A DNA stretch of 64,000 nucleotides from UBA2040 sp041674745 (GCA_041674745.1 JBAYVD010000004.1:178943-242942), one strand, 5' to 3'; shown: positions 40,871 to 50,467, counted from the first letter of the stretch. A program made the numbers and translations. Notes: generated by a model not told the origin, from the sequence alone.

Positions 40871-42415
40871 CTAAAAAGTAATTTCTGCAATTTTCTCCAC
40901 GCAATTCATCCCGTCAATCGCTGCACTGACGATTCCACCAGCATATCCAGCACCTTCAGCACACGGATACAAACCTTTCACTTCAACGTGTTGCATCGTT
41001 TCTCGGTCGCGTGGTATTTGAATGGGGCTGGACGTTCTTGATTCGGGAGCGTGCAGGACAGCATCGTTGGAAATAAAGCCTTTCATTTTTTTATCGAAAT
41101 CGATAAATCCTTGACGCAAACGGGTGGCGATGAAGTCGGGGAGGACTTTGTTCAAGTCTACACTCGTAATTCCAGGTAGATAAGAACTTCTCGGAAAGGA
41201 ATCGGATACTTTTCCATCGATAAAATCTTTCAAGCGTTGAGCGGGCACATTTTGGGTTTTTCCAGCTGCTACCCAGCAATCGTGTTCTACTTTTTTCTGA
41301 AAATCAAGGCAAACCATTGGATTGTCTTTGTCGTCGAAATCTTCTGGTGCAACACTGATGACAATGCCAGAATTGGCATACGGGTTATTTCGTTTGGAAG
41401 GCGACCAACCATTCGTTACTACTTCACCAGGTTCGGTTGAGCACGGAGCAATGATTCCACCCGGACACATACAAAAACTAAAAACGCCTTTGTCTTTCAC
41501 TTGAGTGACCAAAGAATACGAAGCGGGCGGCAAATATTCGTCGCTCAAACGACCGTGGTATTGCAGTTCATCAATAAATTCTTGACGGTGTTCCACTCGC
41601 ACACCTAAGGCAAATGATTTGGCATTCAGCTTGATTTTTTTTGCGTGCAATAAGTCGAAAATATCTCTCGCCGAGTGTCCGGTTGCTAGGATGAGGTGTT
41701 CGACGGGAATTGGTTGCTGATCGTTGATGGTAATTCCTTCCATTGCGCCGTTTTTAAGGCTCAAATCGGTCAGTTTTGCATCGAAATGAACTTCTCCGCC
41801 TGCCGCAATAATTTCTTCGCGCATGGCGACAATAATTTGCGGTAATTTATTGGTTCCGATGTGAGGATGCGCTTCCACTAAAATATCACGGTCTGCACCG
41901 AAATGCACAAACAAACCCAAAGTTCGGTTCACATCGCCTCGTTTTTTGCTGCGGGTGTACAATTTTCCATCGGAATATGTACCAGCGCCACCTTCCCCAA
42001 AACAATAGTTGGATTCTGGATTGACAATATGATTTTTATTGAGTTCCGCCAAATCTCTTCGGCGTGATTTTACATCTTTCCCTCGCTCAAAAATGATGGG
42101 TTTCCAACCCAATTCAATGGCGCGCAAGGCAGCAAAAAGTCCGGCAGGACCTGCACCAATAATGTGAATTACTTTCTTGGGATCAACGGTTTTTGGAGCG
42201 TAAAGTACTTCTGCTGGCCATTGACTTTGAGCATCGATGTATTCAAACGTTGCATTGACTTTTATCTCTCGTTTCCGTGCATCAATGGAGCGTTTTTTCC
42301 AACGAAATTGGAACGCATCCGCCGGCAAGGAAAGTTCTTGGGAAAGACGAAAACCAATGTATTCGTTGTCCGAAACTTGTTCGGGTGTAAGCGTAATTTG
42401 AATACTTTCTACCAT
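40871..42415 (-). CDS. FAD-dependent dehydrogenase (COG2509 type)
   Basis: A 514-residue cytoplasmic flavoprotein. An N-terminal ~75-residue domain precedes the FAD-binding 'VIHIIGAGPAGLFAALRA' near 83-100. 'SNYCFGEGGAGTYSDGKLYT' and 'LILATGHSARDIFDLL' are typical of the uncharacterised COG2509 dehydrogenases; the end 'YPCAEGAGYAGGIVSAAIDG' is also family-specific. Substrate unknown. Its start overlaps the porT stop by one base (TAATG), so it is the last gene of a likely six-gene operon. Confidence 0.85.
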   Translation of the reverse strand: MVESIQITLTPEQVSDNEYIGFRLSQELSLPADAFQFRWKKRSIDARKREIKVNATFEYIDAQSQWPAEVLYAPKTVDPKKVIHIIGAGPAGLFAALRAIELGWKPIIFERGKDVKSRRRDLAELNKNHIVNPESNYCFGEGGAGTYSDGKLYTRSKKRGDVNRTLGLFVHFGADRDILVEAHPHIGTNKLPQIIVAMREEIIAAGGEVHFDAKLTDLSLKNGAMEGITINDQQPIPVEHLILATGHSARDIFDLLHAKKIKLNAKSFALGVRVEHRQEFIDELQYHGRLSDEYLPPASYSLVTQVKDKGVFSFCMCPGGIIAPCSTEPGEVVTNGWSPSKRNNPYANSGIVISVAPEDFDDKDNPMVCLDFQKKVEHDCWVAAGKTQNVPAQRLKDFIDGKVSDSFPRSSYLPGITSVDLNKVLPDFIATRLRQGFIDFDKKMKGFISNDAVLHAPESRTSSPIQIPRDRETMQHVEVKGLYPCAEGAGYAGGIVSAAIDGMNCVEKIAEITF

Positions 42416-43128
42416 TATCCTTCAAAGATAATCGATAAGTGCCAAACTCGGTTATAGAGAAAGTCAATTGGTTTAGACGAAGTGGTATTGTCCTGAATAA
42501 AAGAGTTAACAAATCCCTGCGAATACTTCACCTCAAGGCCAAATTTGAAATAAGGCGTAAAGAATTCAACACCAGCGCCCGCTTGCGCCTGAAAATCATC
42601 TCGTTTTATTTTAATAAACGGATTGGAATTCGATTGATTGGCGTTTTGTTGGGATTGCAAATCGAGGGAGTATTGCCCACCGATCAAAACATAGGTTGCA
42701 AAGTTGTTGTGTCGTGTGGTTCTGAATTGAAACATCAACGGGAAGTCCAAGTTGGTGCTGGCAATTCGCTCTTCAAAAGTAGAATCTTTCGAGGGTGTTT
42801 TTATACTGGGAAGCGTATACGTCAGCACGCGTTCTTGAAAAGAAAGAGAAGGCAGAAACCGAAGTCGAGTGGTGGGTCCCCACAATTTCAAGGTTGAAAC
42901 AATTCCCAATTGTCCGCCCGTTTGAGAAGTAGAAACCACCGATTTCACCTTGTACAAATCGAATGAGTTCGCGTTTTGATACACCGTAAATCCGGCTGAA
43001 TTCACGCCCAACATAAATCCAAAATGCGCTCTTCGTTCATCGAAACGCGAGTAATTTTTTGGCTTCGGACGTTGTCCAAAAGCAATGCTGGAAACAAAAA
43101 TCAGCAATAAAAGGCTCCATTTCATCAT
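42415..43128 (-). CDS. porT: PorT-like T9SS outer-membrane protein
   Basis: A 237-residue protein with signal peptide 'WSLLLLIFVSSIAFGQ' and a beta-barrel-like body ('RRAHFGFMLGVNSAGFTVYQ', 'FRTTRHNNFATYVLIGGQYS'). It sits directly after ubiE, which I recall as the usual place of porT in Flavobacteria. PorT is required for type IX secretion, which fits the four T9SS cargo genes in this window. The open frame extends to 43224 inside ubiE, but the ATG at 43128 (or 43125) precedes the signal peptide. Confidence 0.8.
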   Translation of the reverse strand: MMKWSLLLLIFVSSIAFGQRPKPKNYSRFDERRAHFGFMLGVNSAGFTVYQNANSFDLYKVKSVVSTSQTGGQLGIVSTLKLWGPTTRLRFLPSLSFQERVLTYTLPSIKTPSKDSTFEERIASTNLDFPLMFQFRTTRHNNFATYVLIGGQYSLDLQSQQNANQSNSNPFIKIKRDDFQAQAGAGVEFFTPYFKFGLEVKYSQGFVNSFIQDNTTSSKPIDFLYNRVWHLSIIFEG

Positions 43129-43168
43129 GGGTGATTCAACGCTATTGCGGTTTGAATATTGCAAATAT

Positions 43169-43900
43169 CTATTTAATACCCGAATAAATGGTGGCAATTC
43201 CGCCAGAAACCAATTGAGCGGCAATGGATTGGTAACCTACTTTCGCTAAAATATCCGTAAAATCTTTTCCTTCCGGGAAAGCTTGCACGGATTCAGGTAG
43301 ATAGGCATACGCTTTGTTGTCTTTCGAGATGTTTTTCCCCAAGAACGGAATAATGTTTTTGGAGTAGAAACCAAAAGCTTGTTTTACCGGAAATTTCTTT
43401 GGTTTTGAAAATTCAAGAATCACCAATTTTCCTCCAGGACGAACGACGCGCAACATTTCGGATAAACCTTTCTCGAGATTTTCAAAGTTGCGAACACCAA
43501 ATCCAACCGTCAAGGCGTCGAAATAATTGTCTTCGAAAGGTAAATTTTCACTGTCGCCAACCACCAAACGAATGATATTGGTTACGCCTTTTTTCTCAAT
43601 TTTTTTCTGTCCAACGGAGATCATGCCTGGTGATAAATCCAAACCGACAATTTCTTTTGGTTTCAAAGGCAAAGCCGCCAAAGCAAAGTCGGCAGTACCC
43701 GTAGCGATGTCCAATACTTTTTCTGGTTGAATCGCTTTCAATGCGTTAATGGCTTTTTTTCGCCAGATTTTGTCAATTCCCAAAGAAAGGAAATGATTCA
43801 AGAAATCATATTTTCCGGAGATGTTGTTGAACATTTCGCGTACTTCTTCTTTTTTCGATTGATCTTCGTTGCCGTAAGGCTTTACAACTTTATTTTCCAT
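43169..43900 (-). CDS. ubiE: demethylmenaquinone methyltransferase
   Basis: A 243-residue SAM-dependent methyltransferase of the UbiE/MenG family. 'MFNNISGKYDFLNHFLSLGI' near residues 23-42 and the SAM motif 'VLDIATGTADFAL' at 62-74 are diagnostic, as is 'LTVGFGVRNFENLEKGL'. It catalyses the last step of menaquinone synthesis. The frame runs 23 codons further upstream into trkH, but the ATG at 43900 is the family start, 7 bases after the trkH stop. Confidence 0.94.
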   Translation of the reverse strand: MENKVVKPYGNEDQSKKEEVREMFNNISGKYDFLNHFLSLGIDKIWRKKAINALKAIQPEKVLDIATGTADFALAALPLKPKEIVGLDLSPGMISVGQKKIEKKGVTNIIRLVVGDSENLPFEDNYFDALTVGFGVRNFENLEKGLSEMLRVVRPGGKLVILEFSKPKKFPVKQAFGFYSKNIIPFLGKNISKDNKAYAYLPESVQAFPEGKDFTDILAKVGYQSIAAQLVSGGIATIYSGIK

Positions 43901-43907
43901 TTTCTTT

Positions 43908-45731
43908 CTAGCCCAACATGGTGTGACCTGTCGGGTATTTATAATTTTTACTAATGACTTTTGTTCCAATCAAATACGCCAAGGTAAGTGTTCCAACCCG
44001 ACCAATGTACATGGAAATAATCAAAACCACTTTTCCGGCGCTTGTCAGCTCAGGTGTTACCCCGGTTGATAAGCCTACCGTACTTGCGGCAGAAACATGT
44101 TCAAACACAAGATCCATGAAATCATATTTTCCTGTGGCCAAAATTTGGGATTCGGTAATTGCCAAAGCAAAGGGACCGATAATATTTCCAATCACAAAAA
44201 AGATGGTAATGGCATACGCCTTTAACACCATTTCGTTCTCAATTGTTCGTTTGAAAAGTTCCGTATGTTTTTTTCCTCGAATCGTAGAAATAACCGATGC
44301 CCAGATTACTGCGAATGTGGAGGTGCGAATACCACCACCGGCTGAACCGGAAGACGCTCCGACAAACATCAGAAACAAAAACACAATCATTACGGGAAGG
44401 GAAAGTTTGGCTACGTCGACTACATTGAAGCCTGCATTTCTCGTTGTCATGGACATGAAAAACGAAGTCACAAAATCACTCAAGAAATTATCGTGACGCA
44501 TGGTGTTGTTGTATTCAAAAATAAAGAAAACACCTGCACCCAACAGGAGCAGTCCCAACGTGAAATACAAGGAGATTTGCGTCCCAAATTCAATTTTCTT
44601 CCAAGGTGTTTTCATACGTTCACGGAGACGACGTATTTCGAACAAATCGAATACGTATATCATTCCAAATCCACCCAGAAAGATGAGAATCATCAAAACG
44701 GTTTGAACGAAAGAATTGTGAACCACGTCTGGATGCATCATACCGCCTGTTAGTGACGAAAAACCAGCGTTGTTAAATCCAGATACGGAATGAAAAATCG
44801 CGTGAAACAGTCGGTCTGACCATTTTGCAAACTGTCCGTGGTTGCCCAATCCAAAATACATGAGGACAATGCCGATGATTTCGATGGAAGTGGCCCAGAT
44901 CACAATTTTAGCCAACATGGAATTGGTTTTCAAGATTGAGTCTTGGTTAACGAAATCTTCTATCACTTCGTGGTATTTGATGCCAACGCCAAATTTGGCT
45001 ACAATCAACATCAGTGCCCCAAACGCAATCGTGTTCAGGCCGCCAATTTTCATCAAAACAATCAATACCACTTGTCCTTTGAACGTCAAATATTGAGAAA
45101 TATCAAAAGTAGATAAACCGGTTGCACTCACGGCCGACATGGATGTAAACATCGCATCTACCCATTTCAAACCACCTTTCGACATTTCGGGTAACATCAA
45201 CGTTGCGCCACCCAAAGAAGTCATAATAAAAATAGAAACAATGAACAACCAGCCGGGATGCGCTTTGGCCCAAGGTTTGAAATTTCGTTGTTTGAGGACA
45301 TTGGTCATCATCAAAATGAAAATGAACAATTGGACAAATACCATTGAAAAATCGGAGAATCGCTTCATGCCCAAGCTAGAAAAGATGGGTTCAATTAGAA
45401 AGTGTCCCGTTAAGTTAAAAAACAAACCTTCTAAGGCCAGTATGCCAAGAATAGAGCCTTCAAACCAATTTGATTTGATGAATTTTGGTACATCAAATTC
45501 GTAAAGTATTTTAATTAAAAAACGAAGGATATAAAAAGCAAAACTAAATTGAAGCAACTGAAAAGCAAATCTTTTTTCAATTGTGGTGAGGGGGAAACCG
45601 TAATAATAAAATAAGATACAAATGGAAAAAATCGAAACTAAAACGTACAGAAAGCTCAATCCAGCAGTCACTTGCGATTTTGAACCGTAAATAAACAGGT
45701 TAACTTTTTCTCGAAAGCTTCTAATGTCCAT
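43908..45731 (-). CDS. TrkH/KtrB-family potassium transporter
   Basis: A 607-residue membrane protein. The four selectivity-filter P-loops of the family are visible in order: 'SMSAVSATGLSTFD', 'SVSGFNNAGFSSL', 'SMTTRNAGFNVVD' and 'HVSAASTVGLSTG', each with its central glycine. About 120 N-terminal residues with several helices precede the TrkH core and make it longer than KtrB. No TrkA/KtrA subunit is adjacent. It overlaps the hldA stop by 11 bases. Confidence 0.93.
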   Translation of the reverse strand: MDIRSFREKVNLFIYGSKSQVTAGLSFLYVLVSIFSICILFYYYGFPLTTIEKRFAFQLLQFSFAFYILRFLIKILYEFDVPKFIKSNWFEGSILGILALEGLFFNLTGHFLIEPIFSSLGMKRFSDFSMVFVQLFIFILMMTNVLKQRNFKPWAKAHPGWLFIVSIFIMTSLGGATLMLPEMSKGGLKWVDAMFTSMSAVSATGLSTFDISQYLTFKGQVVLIVLMKIGGLNTIAFGALMLIVAKFGVGIKYHEVIEDFVNQDSILKTNSMLAKIVIWATSIEIIGIVLMYFGLGNHGQFAKWSDRLFHAIFHSVSGFNNAGFSSLTGGMMHPDVVHNSFVQTVLMILIFLGGFGMIYVFDLFEIRRLRERMKTPWKKIEFGTQISLYFTLGLLLLGAGVFFIFEYNNTMRHDNFLSDFVTSFFMSMTTRNAGFNVVDVAKLSLPVMIVFLFLMFVGASSGSAGGGIRTSTFAVIWASVISTIRGKKHTELFKRTIENEMVLKAYAITIFFVIGNIIGPFALAITESQILATGKYDFMDLVFEHVSAASTVGLSTGVTPELTSAGKVVLIISMYIGRVGTLTLAYLIGTKVISKNYKYPTGHTMLG

Positions 45732-46710
45732 TTCCTTCGTTTAGTACTTCCTCGAGAAGACTATTCTTATCAATTGCGACAACACCGCTCATTTCACATA
45801 CCAATCCACCCGCGATATTGGCAATACTTGCCATTTCTTCTGGTTGAAGTCCTGCCGCCAAACAGGATGTCGCTACCGCAATAACCGTGTCTCCGGCGCC
45901 ACTAACGTCGGCAATGTTGCGCAAATGAGCGTGAATGTGTTTGCGTTCAATTCCTTTTTTGACGTAAACGCCATGTTCAGAAAGGGTGACAAACGTAATT
46001 TTATTTTCGAGTGCTCCTTCCAAATCAATCACGGCTTGTTCAAACAGACCAAAATCTTCAAAAGGGAAGTCACGTCCCAATCCTTCTTTCAATTCTTTTA
46101 AGTTGGGTTTGAAAAGTGTTACACCTTTGTAGCTCAGGAAATTCGTCTTCTTCGGATCTACGGTCGTAATGATATTGTTATCATTTGCTAGTTGAACAAT
46201 TTCAGAAATGACTTTTTGCGTAAGCACGCCTTTGTTGTAATCTTCTAAAATAATCGCATCCAATCCCGCTTCAATCGCTTTTTTGACCGATTCAATCAAC
46301 GCATTTTCTTCATCGGTAAGAATGTCATTGGTTTGTTCCGTATCGACACGTAAAATGTGTTGATTGTTACCTATAATTCTTGTTTTTATGGTTGTTTTTC
46401 GGTTCGGACTTTTTACCAAACCAGTAGAAGCTATTTTTTCTTTCGTGAGCAAGGAAACCAGTGATTCACCACCTTCGTCTTGTCCAATCACCGAGATGAG
46501 TTGTGTGTCAACGCCTAAAGCCACTAAGTTCAAAGCAACATTCGCCGCGCCGCCCAATCTATCTTCTTTGATACTGAAAGAGACAATTGGAACCGGTGCT
46601 TCCGGACTAATTCTCGTTACTTTTCCTCGGATGTAGGCGTCTACCATCACGTCGCCTACTACCGCAATACGGAGCTGACTGAATTTATCAAAAGCTTCTT
46701 TAACCGTCAT
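45721..46710 (-). CDS. hldA: D-glycero-beta-D-manno-heptose-7-phosphate kinase (RfaE1/HldA type)
   Basis: A 329-residue PfkB-fold sugar kinase. 'VVGDVMVDAYIRGKVTRISP' with 'EAPVPIV' is the RfaE kinase start; 'DRLGGAANVALNLVALG' is PfkB signature 1 and 'ADVSGAGDTVIAVA' near residue 270 is signature 2. E. coli HldE carries an adenylyltransferase domain too; here only the kinase half is present, so the partner must be elsewhere. Product feeds ADP-heptose for lipopolysaccharide. Its ATG directly follows the aspC stop. Confidence 0.88.
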   Translation of the reverse strand: MTVKEAFDKFSQLRIAVVGDVMVDAYIRGKVTRISPEAPVPIVSFSIKEDRLGGAANVALNLVALGVDTQLISVIGQDEGGESLVSLLTKEKIASTGLVKSPNRKTTIKTRIIGNNQHILRVDTEQTNDILTDEENALIESVKKAIEAGLDAIILEDYNKGVLTQKVISEIVQLANDNNIITTVDPKKTNFLSYKGVTLFKPNLKELKEGLGRDFPFEDFGLFEQAVIDLEGALENKITFVTLSEHGVYVKKGIERKHIHAHLRNIADVSGAGDTVIAVATSCLAAGLQPEEMASIANIAGGLVCEMSGVVAIDKNSLLEEVLNEGNGH

Positions 46711-47904
46711 TTAGTTCAATTTAGCCAAGGCTACTTTAATTCTCGTTAATGCTTCCGTTAGAATATCTTCAGAAGTTGCATAGGAGAAACGAATACAGTT
46801 GTTGTCACCAAACGCATCGCCACCTACAACGGCTACTAACGCTTCCGACAATAAATACATTGCCATTTCGCCAGAATTGGAAACGGTATGATCACCATAC
46901 GATTTACCAAAAAAGGAGGAGATATCAGGGAAAACGTAAAAAGCACCATTCGGATGATTCGTTTTCACACCTGGAATTTCTTTTAGCATGCGTAAAACCA
47001 AATCACGTCTATTTTGGAAAGCAGCAACCATATCGTTCAAAACGGAAGGCTCTGCATTTACGGCAGCAATGGTAGCTCTTTGGGTAATACTGCAGGTTCC
47101 AGAAGTAAATTGACCTTGAATTTTTTCGCAAGCATCCGCAATTTGTTTTGGAGCACCAATGTAGCCTAATCGCCAGCCTGTCATCGCCCACGCCTTTGAA
47201 ACGCCGTTAACCGTAACAACTTGGTTGAATACTTCAGGAAATTGAGCCAAACTTTCGTGGTCTCCTTCAAAGCGAATGTGTTCGTATATTTCATCACAAA
47301 TCACCACCAAATGTGGGTGTTTTGCAATTACTTTCGCCAATCCAGCAAGCTCTTCTTTGGTATAAACGGATCCCGTTGGATTGCAAGGCGTGGAGAAAAT
47401 CATCAATTTGGTGTTTGGCGTAATCGCTGCTTCCAATTGTTCGGGCGTAATTTTAAAATCCTTTTCGATGGAAGCGGAAATAATTTTTGGAATTCCTTCC
47501 GCTACTTTTACCATTTCCACATAGGAAACCCAATACGGAGCAGGAATAATCGCTTCGTCACCGGCATTGATCAAACTCATTACCACGTTAATAATGGATT
47601 GTTTTGCACCGGTTGAAACGACAATATTTTCTTTTTTGTAGTCTAGTCCGTTGTCGCGTTTGAATTTGTTTACAATGGCTTCCCGCAAATCATCGTAACC
47701 AGAAACAGGCGTATATTTTGTGAAATTATCGTCGATTGCCTGCTTGGCAGCAGCATTGATAAAATCAGGTGTGAAGAAATCAGGTTCTCCTAAACTCAGA
47801 GAGATGATGTCTTTTCCAGACTGTTTTAATTCGCGGCTTTTTTTAGACATGGCCAAGGTGGCGGATTCTTCCATGCTAAGCAATCTATCTGATAATTGTA
47901 TCAT
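46711..47904 (-). CDS. aspartate aminotransferase-type class I PLP enzyme
   Basis: A 397-residue fold-type I aminotransferase. 'FSTPCNPTGSVYTKEELAGL', 'VVICDEIYEHIRFEG' and the PLP lysine in 'VNGVSKAWAMTGWRLGYI' near residue 236 are clear. 'LSLGEPDFFTPDFI' near the N-terminus matches the prokaryotic aspartate/prephenate aminotransferase group. It is the first gene of the minus-strand run ending at 40871. A second class I aminotransferase lies at 59049. Confidence 0.9.
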   Translation of the reverse strand: MIQLSDRLLSMEESATLAMSKKSRELKQSGKDIISLSLGEPDFFTPDFINAAAKQAIDDNFTKYTPVSGYDDLREAIVNKFKRDNGLDYKKENIVVSTGAKQSIINVVMSLINAGDEAIIPAPYWVSYVEMVKVAEGIPKIISASIEKDFKITPEQLEAAITPNTKLMIFSTPCNPTGSVYTKEELAGLAKVIAKHPHLVVICDEIYEHIRFEGDHESLAQFPEVFNQVVTVNGVSKAWAMTGWRLGYIGAPKQIADACEKIQGQFTSGTCSITQRATIAAVNAEPSVLNDMVAAFQNRRDLVLRMLKEIPGVKTNHPNGAFYVFPDISSFFGKSYGDHTVSNSGEMAMYLLSEALVAVVGGDAFGDNNCIRFSYATSEDILTEALTRIKVALAKLN

Positions 47905-47934
47905 GAGCTGTATTTCAATTTTTTAAAAGACTTG

Positions 47935-47942
47935 CAAAACTA
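47935..47942 (-). promoter_or_regulatory. -7 box TAGTTTTG for the aspC-hldA-trkH-ubiE-porT run
   Basis: Perfect TAnnTTTG on the minus strand, 30 bases before the ATG at 47904; no TTG at -33. It would drive the six closely spaced genes down to 40871. Confidence 0.5.
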
Positions 47943-48082
47943 ATGAATTAGCTTGTAGTTTTAAATGAAAAAGCGTTTTTTTTACAACATAATTTGGGGG
48001 ATTTTTGAGACAAAAATGTTCAGCATGCGTCAAAAAAAATTAAATTAGCAAACGATTCGAAACTTGAATTGTCAAATAGAAG

Positions 48083-48904
48083 ATGAGTAACGCTAAGTTA
48101 ATAGATATCCGCCAATTAATCGCCAGCAAAAACCCAGGATTGCTGAAATGGTTGCCCGGATTTGTGATTAAATACCTAGAGAATATATTGCACCAAGATG
48201 AAATCAATCAGTTTATGGTTGACCATCCTACAGCAAATGACGAAGATTTCTGTGATGCTGTCATGGAGTATTTGAATATTAAAATTGTCATCAATAACCT
48301 GGAGAAATTGCCCAAAGAGGGTAAGTTGGTTTTGGCTATGAATCATCCTTTGGGTGGAATGGATGCCATTGCATTGGTTTCCGGTTTGCGATCTACTCGA
48401 ACCGACTTGAAATACATTGTGAATGATTTATTGCTGAACCTCAACCGTATGAACGGATTGTTTTTGGGTGTAGATAAACATGGGAAAAATTCGCAAAGCA
48501 AACGCGACCAAATCAATACCTTGTTTGCGTCTGATTATTTAGTGAGTTTGTTCCCCGCCGGATTGGTGAGCCGAAAAACGGACGGAAAAGTGCGCGATTT
48601 GGTTTGGAAGAAAACCTTTGTGACCTTGTCAAAAGCGAACAATAGAACGATTGTGCCCTTGCACATTGAAGGTCATTTGAGTAATTTTTTCTATCGTTTA
48701 GCGAATATCCGAACCAAATTGGGAATCAAAGCAAATATTGAAATGTTGTATCTTTCCAATGAATTGTTTAAATTGAGAAATTCAACGATTACTATGACGT
48801 TTGGGGATCCGATAGCTACGACCGATTTGGACCCAAATTTAACAGATGCTGAACAAGCCAACTGGGTAAAAGAACAAGTATATAAACTGGAAAGCACCAA
48901 ATAA
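48083..48904 (+). CDS. glsA: PlsC-like O-acyltransferase, GlsA/OlsA-type
   Basis: A 273-residue acyltransferase. 'KLVLAMNHPLGGMDAIALVS' has the catalytic His88 and Asp94 in an HX5D arrangement (classical PlsC uses HX4D), and 'LVSLFPAGLVSRKTDGKVRD' is the acceptor-site motif. It is followed, with a one-base overlap, by a GNAT-like N-acyltransferase. In Bacteroides such a pair (GlsB/GlsA) makes glycine lipids: GlsB N-acylates glycine, GlsA adds the second acyl chain. Assignment to that pathway is by gene pairing; substrate is inferred. Confidence 0.7.
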   Translation: MSNAKLIDIRQLIASKNPGLLKWLPGFVIKYLENILHQDEINQFMVDHPTANDEDFCDAVMEYLNIKIVINNLEKLPKEGKLVLAMNHPLGGMDAIALVSGLRSTRTDLKYIVNDLLLNLNRMNGLFLGVDKHGKNSQSKRDQINTLFASDYLVSLFPAGLVSRKTDGKVRDLVWKKTFVTLSKANNRTIVPLHIEGHLSNFFYRLANIRTKLGIKANIEMLYLSNELFKLRNSTITMTFGDPIATTDLDPNLTDAEQANWVKEQVYKLESTK

Positions 48905-49824
48905 TGACGAATAAAAAAATCATAGACCCAATTGACAAGGCCGTTCTTAAAGCAGAATTGAATGCGGATCGCTTTGTTCGCACCACCAGAAAAGGGGACA
49001 ATGAAATTTATTGTGTGAATCAGCACAATTCCCCCAATACTTTGTTGGAGATTGGTCGATTGAGAGAAGTTACTTTTCGTCACGCGGGAGGAGGAACCGG
49101 AGAAGAAATAGATTTGGATAATTTTGATACGGATGAAATTTGCTACGAGCAATTAATCGTTTGGTCGCCTGAAGACGAGGAAATAGTTGGTGGATACCGA
49201 TTTATCGAATGTTCAAAAGCGTTGAACACACCACATGAAATTCATTTGTCGACAGCTCATTATTTCGATTTTAAAAAGAAATTCATCACGGATTATTTGC
49301 CACAAACAATTGAATTGGGGCGTTCGTGGGTGCAACCCAATTTTCAACCCAGTGTAAATCCGCGAAAAGGATTGTTTGCCTTGGATAATATTTGGGATGG
49401 TTTGGGCGCAGTCGTTCGTACGCGTCCGCACATCAAGTATTTGTTCGGAAAAGTTACCATGTATCCTACGTACAATGAGGAATGTAGAAATATCTTGTTG
49501 TACTTTTTGCATTTGTACTTTCCTGACAAGGAGAATTTAATGAAACCTTTCCAGCCTTTGTTGATTGCGCATGCTCAAATGAGTTATACTCAACTTTTTG
49601 CAGGGAATGATTTCAAGGAAGATTTTAAAATCCTCAATCATTACATCCGCGAACGAGGTGAATTTATTCCTCCTTTGGTGAATATTTACATGAATCTTTC
49701 ACCAACAATGAAAACCTTTGGCACGGCGGTAAACCCTGATTTTGGAGATGTGGAAGAAACAGGGATTTTGGTGACCATGGCCGATATTTATGATGAGAAA
49801 AAAGAACGTCATGTCAATTACTAA
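48904..49824 (+). CDS. glsB: GNAT-fold N-acyltransferase, GlsB/OlsB-type
   Basis: A 306-residue protein of the OlsB-like (hemolysin-annotated) acyltransferase family. 'LLEIGRLREVTFRHAGGGTG', 'DEICYEQLIVWSPEDEEIVG' followed by 'GYRFIECSKAL', and 'TIELGRSWVQPNFQPS' are the family blocks. Members transfer an acyl chain from acyl-ACP to the amino group of ornithine or glycine. The ATG overlaps the upstream acyltransferase stop (TAATG). In Flavobacteria these lipids are precursors of flavolipin-type lipids; glycine is the likely acceptor. Confidence 0.7.
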   Translation: MTNKKIIDPIDKAVLKAELNADRFVRTTRKGDNEIYCVNQHNSPNTLLEIGRLREVTFRHAGGGTGEEIDLDNFDTDEICYEQLIVWSPEDEEIVGGYRFIECSKALNTPHEIHLSTAHYFDFKKKFITDYLPQTIELGRSWVQPNFQPSVNPRKGLFALDNIWDGLGAVVRTRPHIKYLFGKVTMYPTYNEECRNILLYFLHLYFPDKENLMKPFQPLLIAHAQMSYTQLFAGNDFKEDFKILNHYIRERGEFIPPLVNIYMNLSPTMKTFGTAVNPDFGDVEETGILVTMADIYDEKKERHVNY

Positions 49825-50467
49825 ATCGATAATAACGGGCATTTTTACCTTTTTGATTTTATCGTTGCAAGCACAAGACGCGTATCAAGTTGCCGTTTTG
49901 AAATACAACGGAGGAGGAGATTATTACGCCAATCCTACGTCATTGCCTAATTTGGTGGCTTTTTGCAATCAAAATTTGGGAACAAAAATCGCGAAAAATG
50001 TGCCGTACGTGGATGCAGGTTCAGCAGATTTATTCTTGTATCCGTTTGTTCACATGACAGGCCACGGAAACGTAGTGTTCAGTGCTGCAGAAGCTGAAAA
50101 TTTGCGAACATATTTGATGGGTGGCGGATTTTTGCACATCGATGATAATTATGGAATGGATGAATTCATTCGGGTAGAATTGAAGAAGCTTTTTCCGAAC
50201 AAAGAATTGGTGGAATTGCCTTTCAATCATCCTATTTTTCATCAGAAATATGATTTCAATGGCTTGCCCAAAATACATGAGCACGACGATATGCGCCCAC
50301 AAGCTTTTGCGATAATAGAAAACGGTCGAATTCTATGCTTGTATACCTATCAAACTGATTTGGGGGACGGTTGGGAAGATTCACAAGTACACAATGATTC
50401 TCCTGAAAAGCGGAAAATGGCCTTGCAAATGGGGGCGAATATTTTGATGTACGCTTTCATGTTGTGA
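49811..50467 (+). CDS. exported DUF4159 protein
   Basis: A 218-residue protein with a signal peptide ('IITGIFTFLILSLQAQ'). The DUF4159 domain is seen in 'VAVLKYNGGGDYYANPTSLP', 'LRTYLMGGGFLHIDDNYGMD' followed by 'EFIRVELKKLFP', and 'LCLYTYQTDLGDGWED'. Function is unknown; the fold is glutamine-amidotransferase-like. The frame opens at 49790 but the ATG at 49811 precedes the signal. It overlaps glsB by 14 bases, so it is translated with the acyltransferase pair. Confidence 0.85.
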   Translation: MSITKSIITGIFTFLILSLQAQDAYQVAVLKYNGGGDYYANPTSLPNLVAFCNQNLGTKIAKNVPYVDAGSADLFLYPFVHMTGHGNVVFSAAEAENLRTYLMGGGFLHIDDNYGMDEFIRVELKKLFPNKELVELPFNHPIFHQKYDFNGLPKIHEHDDMRPQAFAIIENGRILCLYTYQTDLGDGWEDSQVHNDSPEKRKMALQMGANILMYAFML

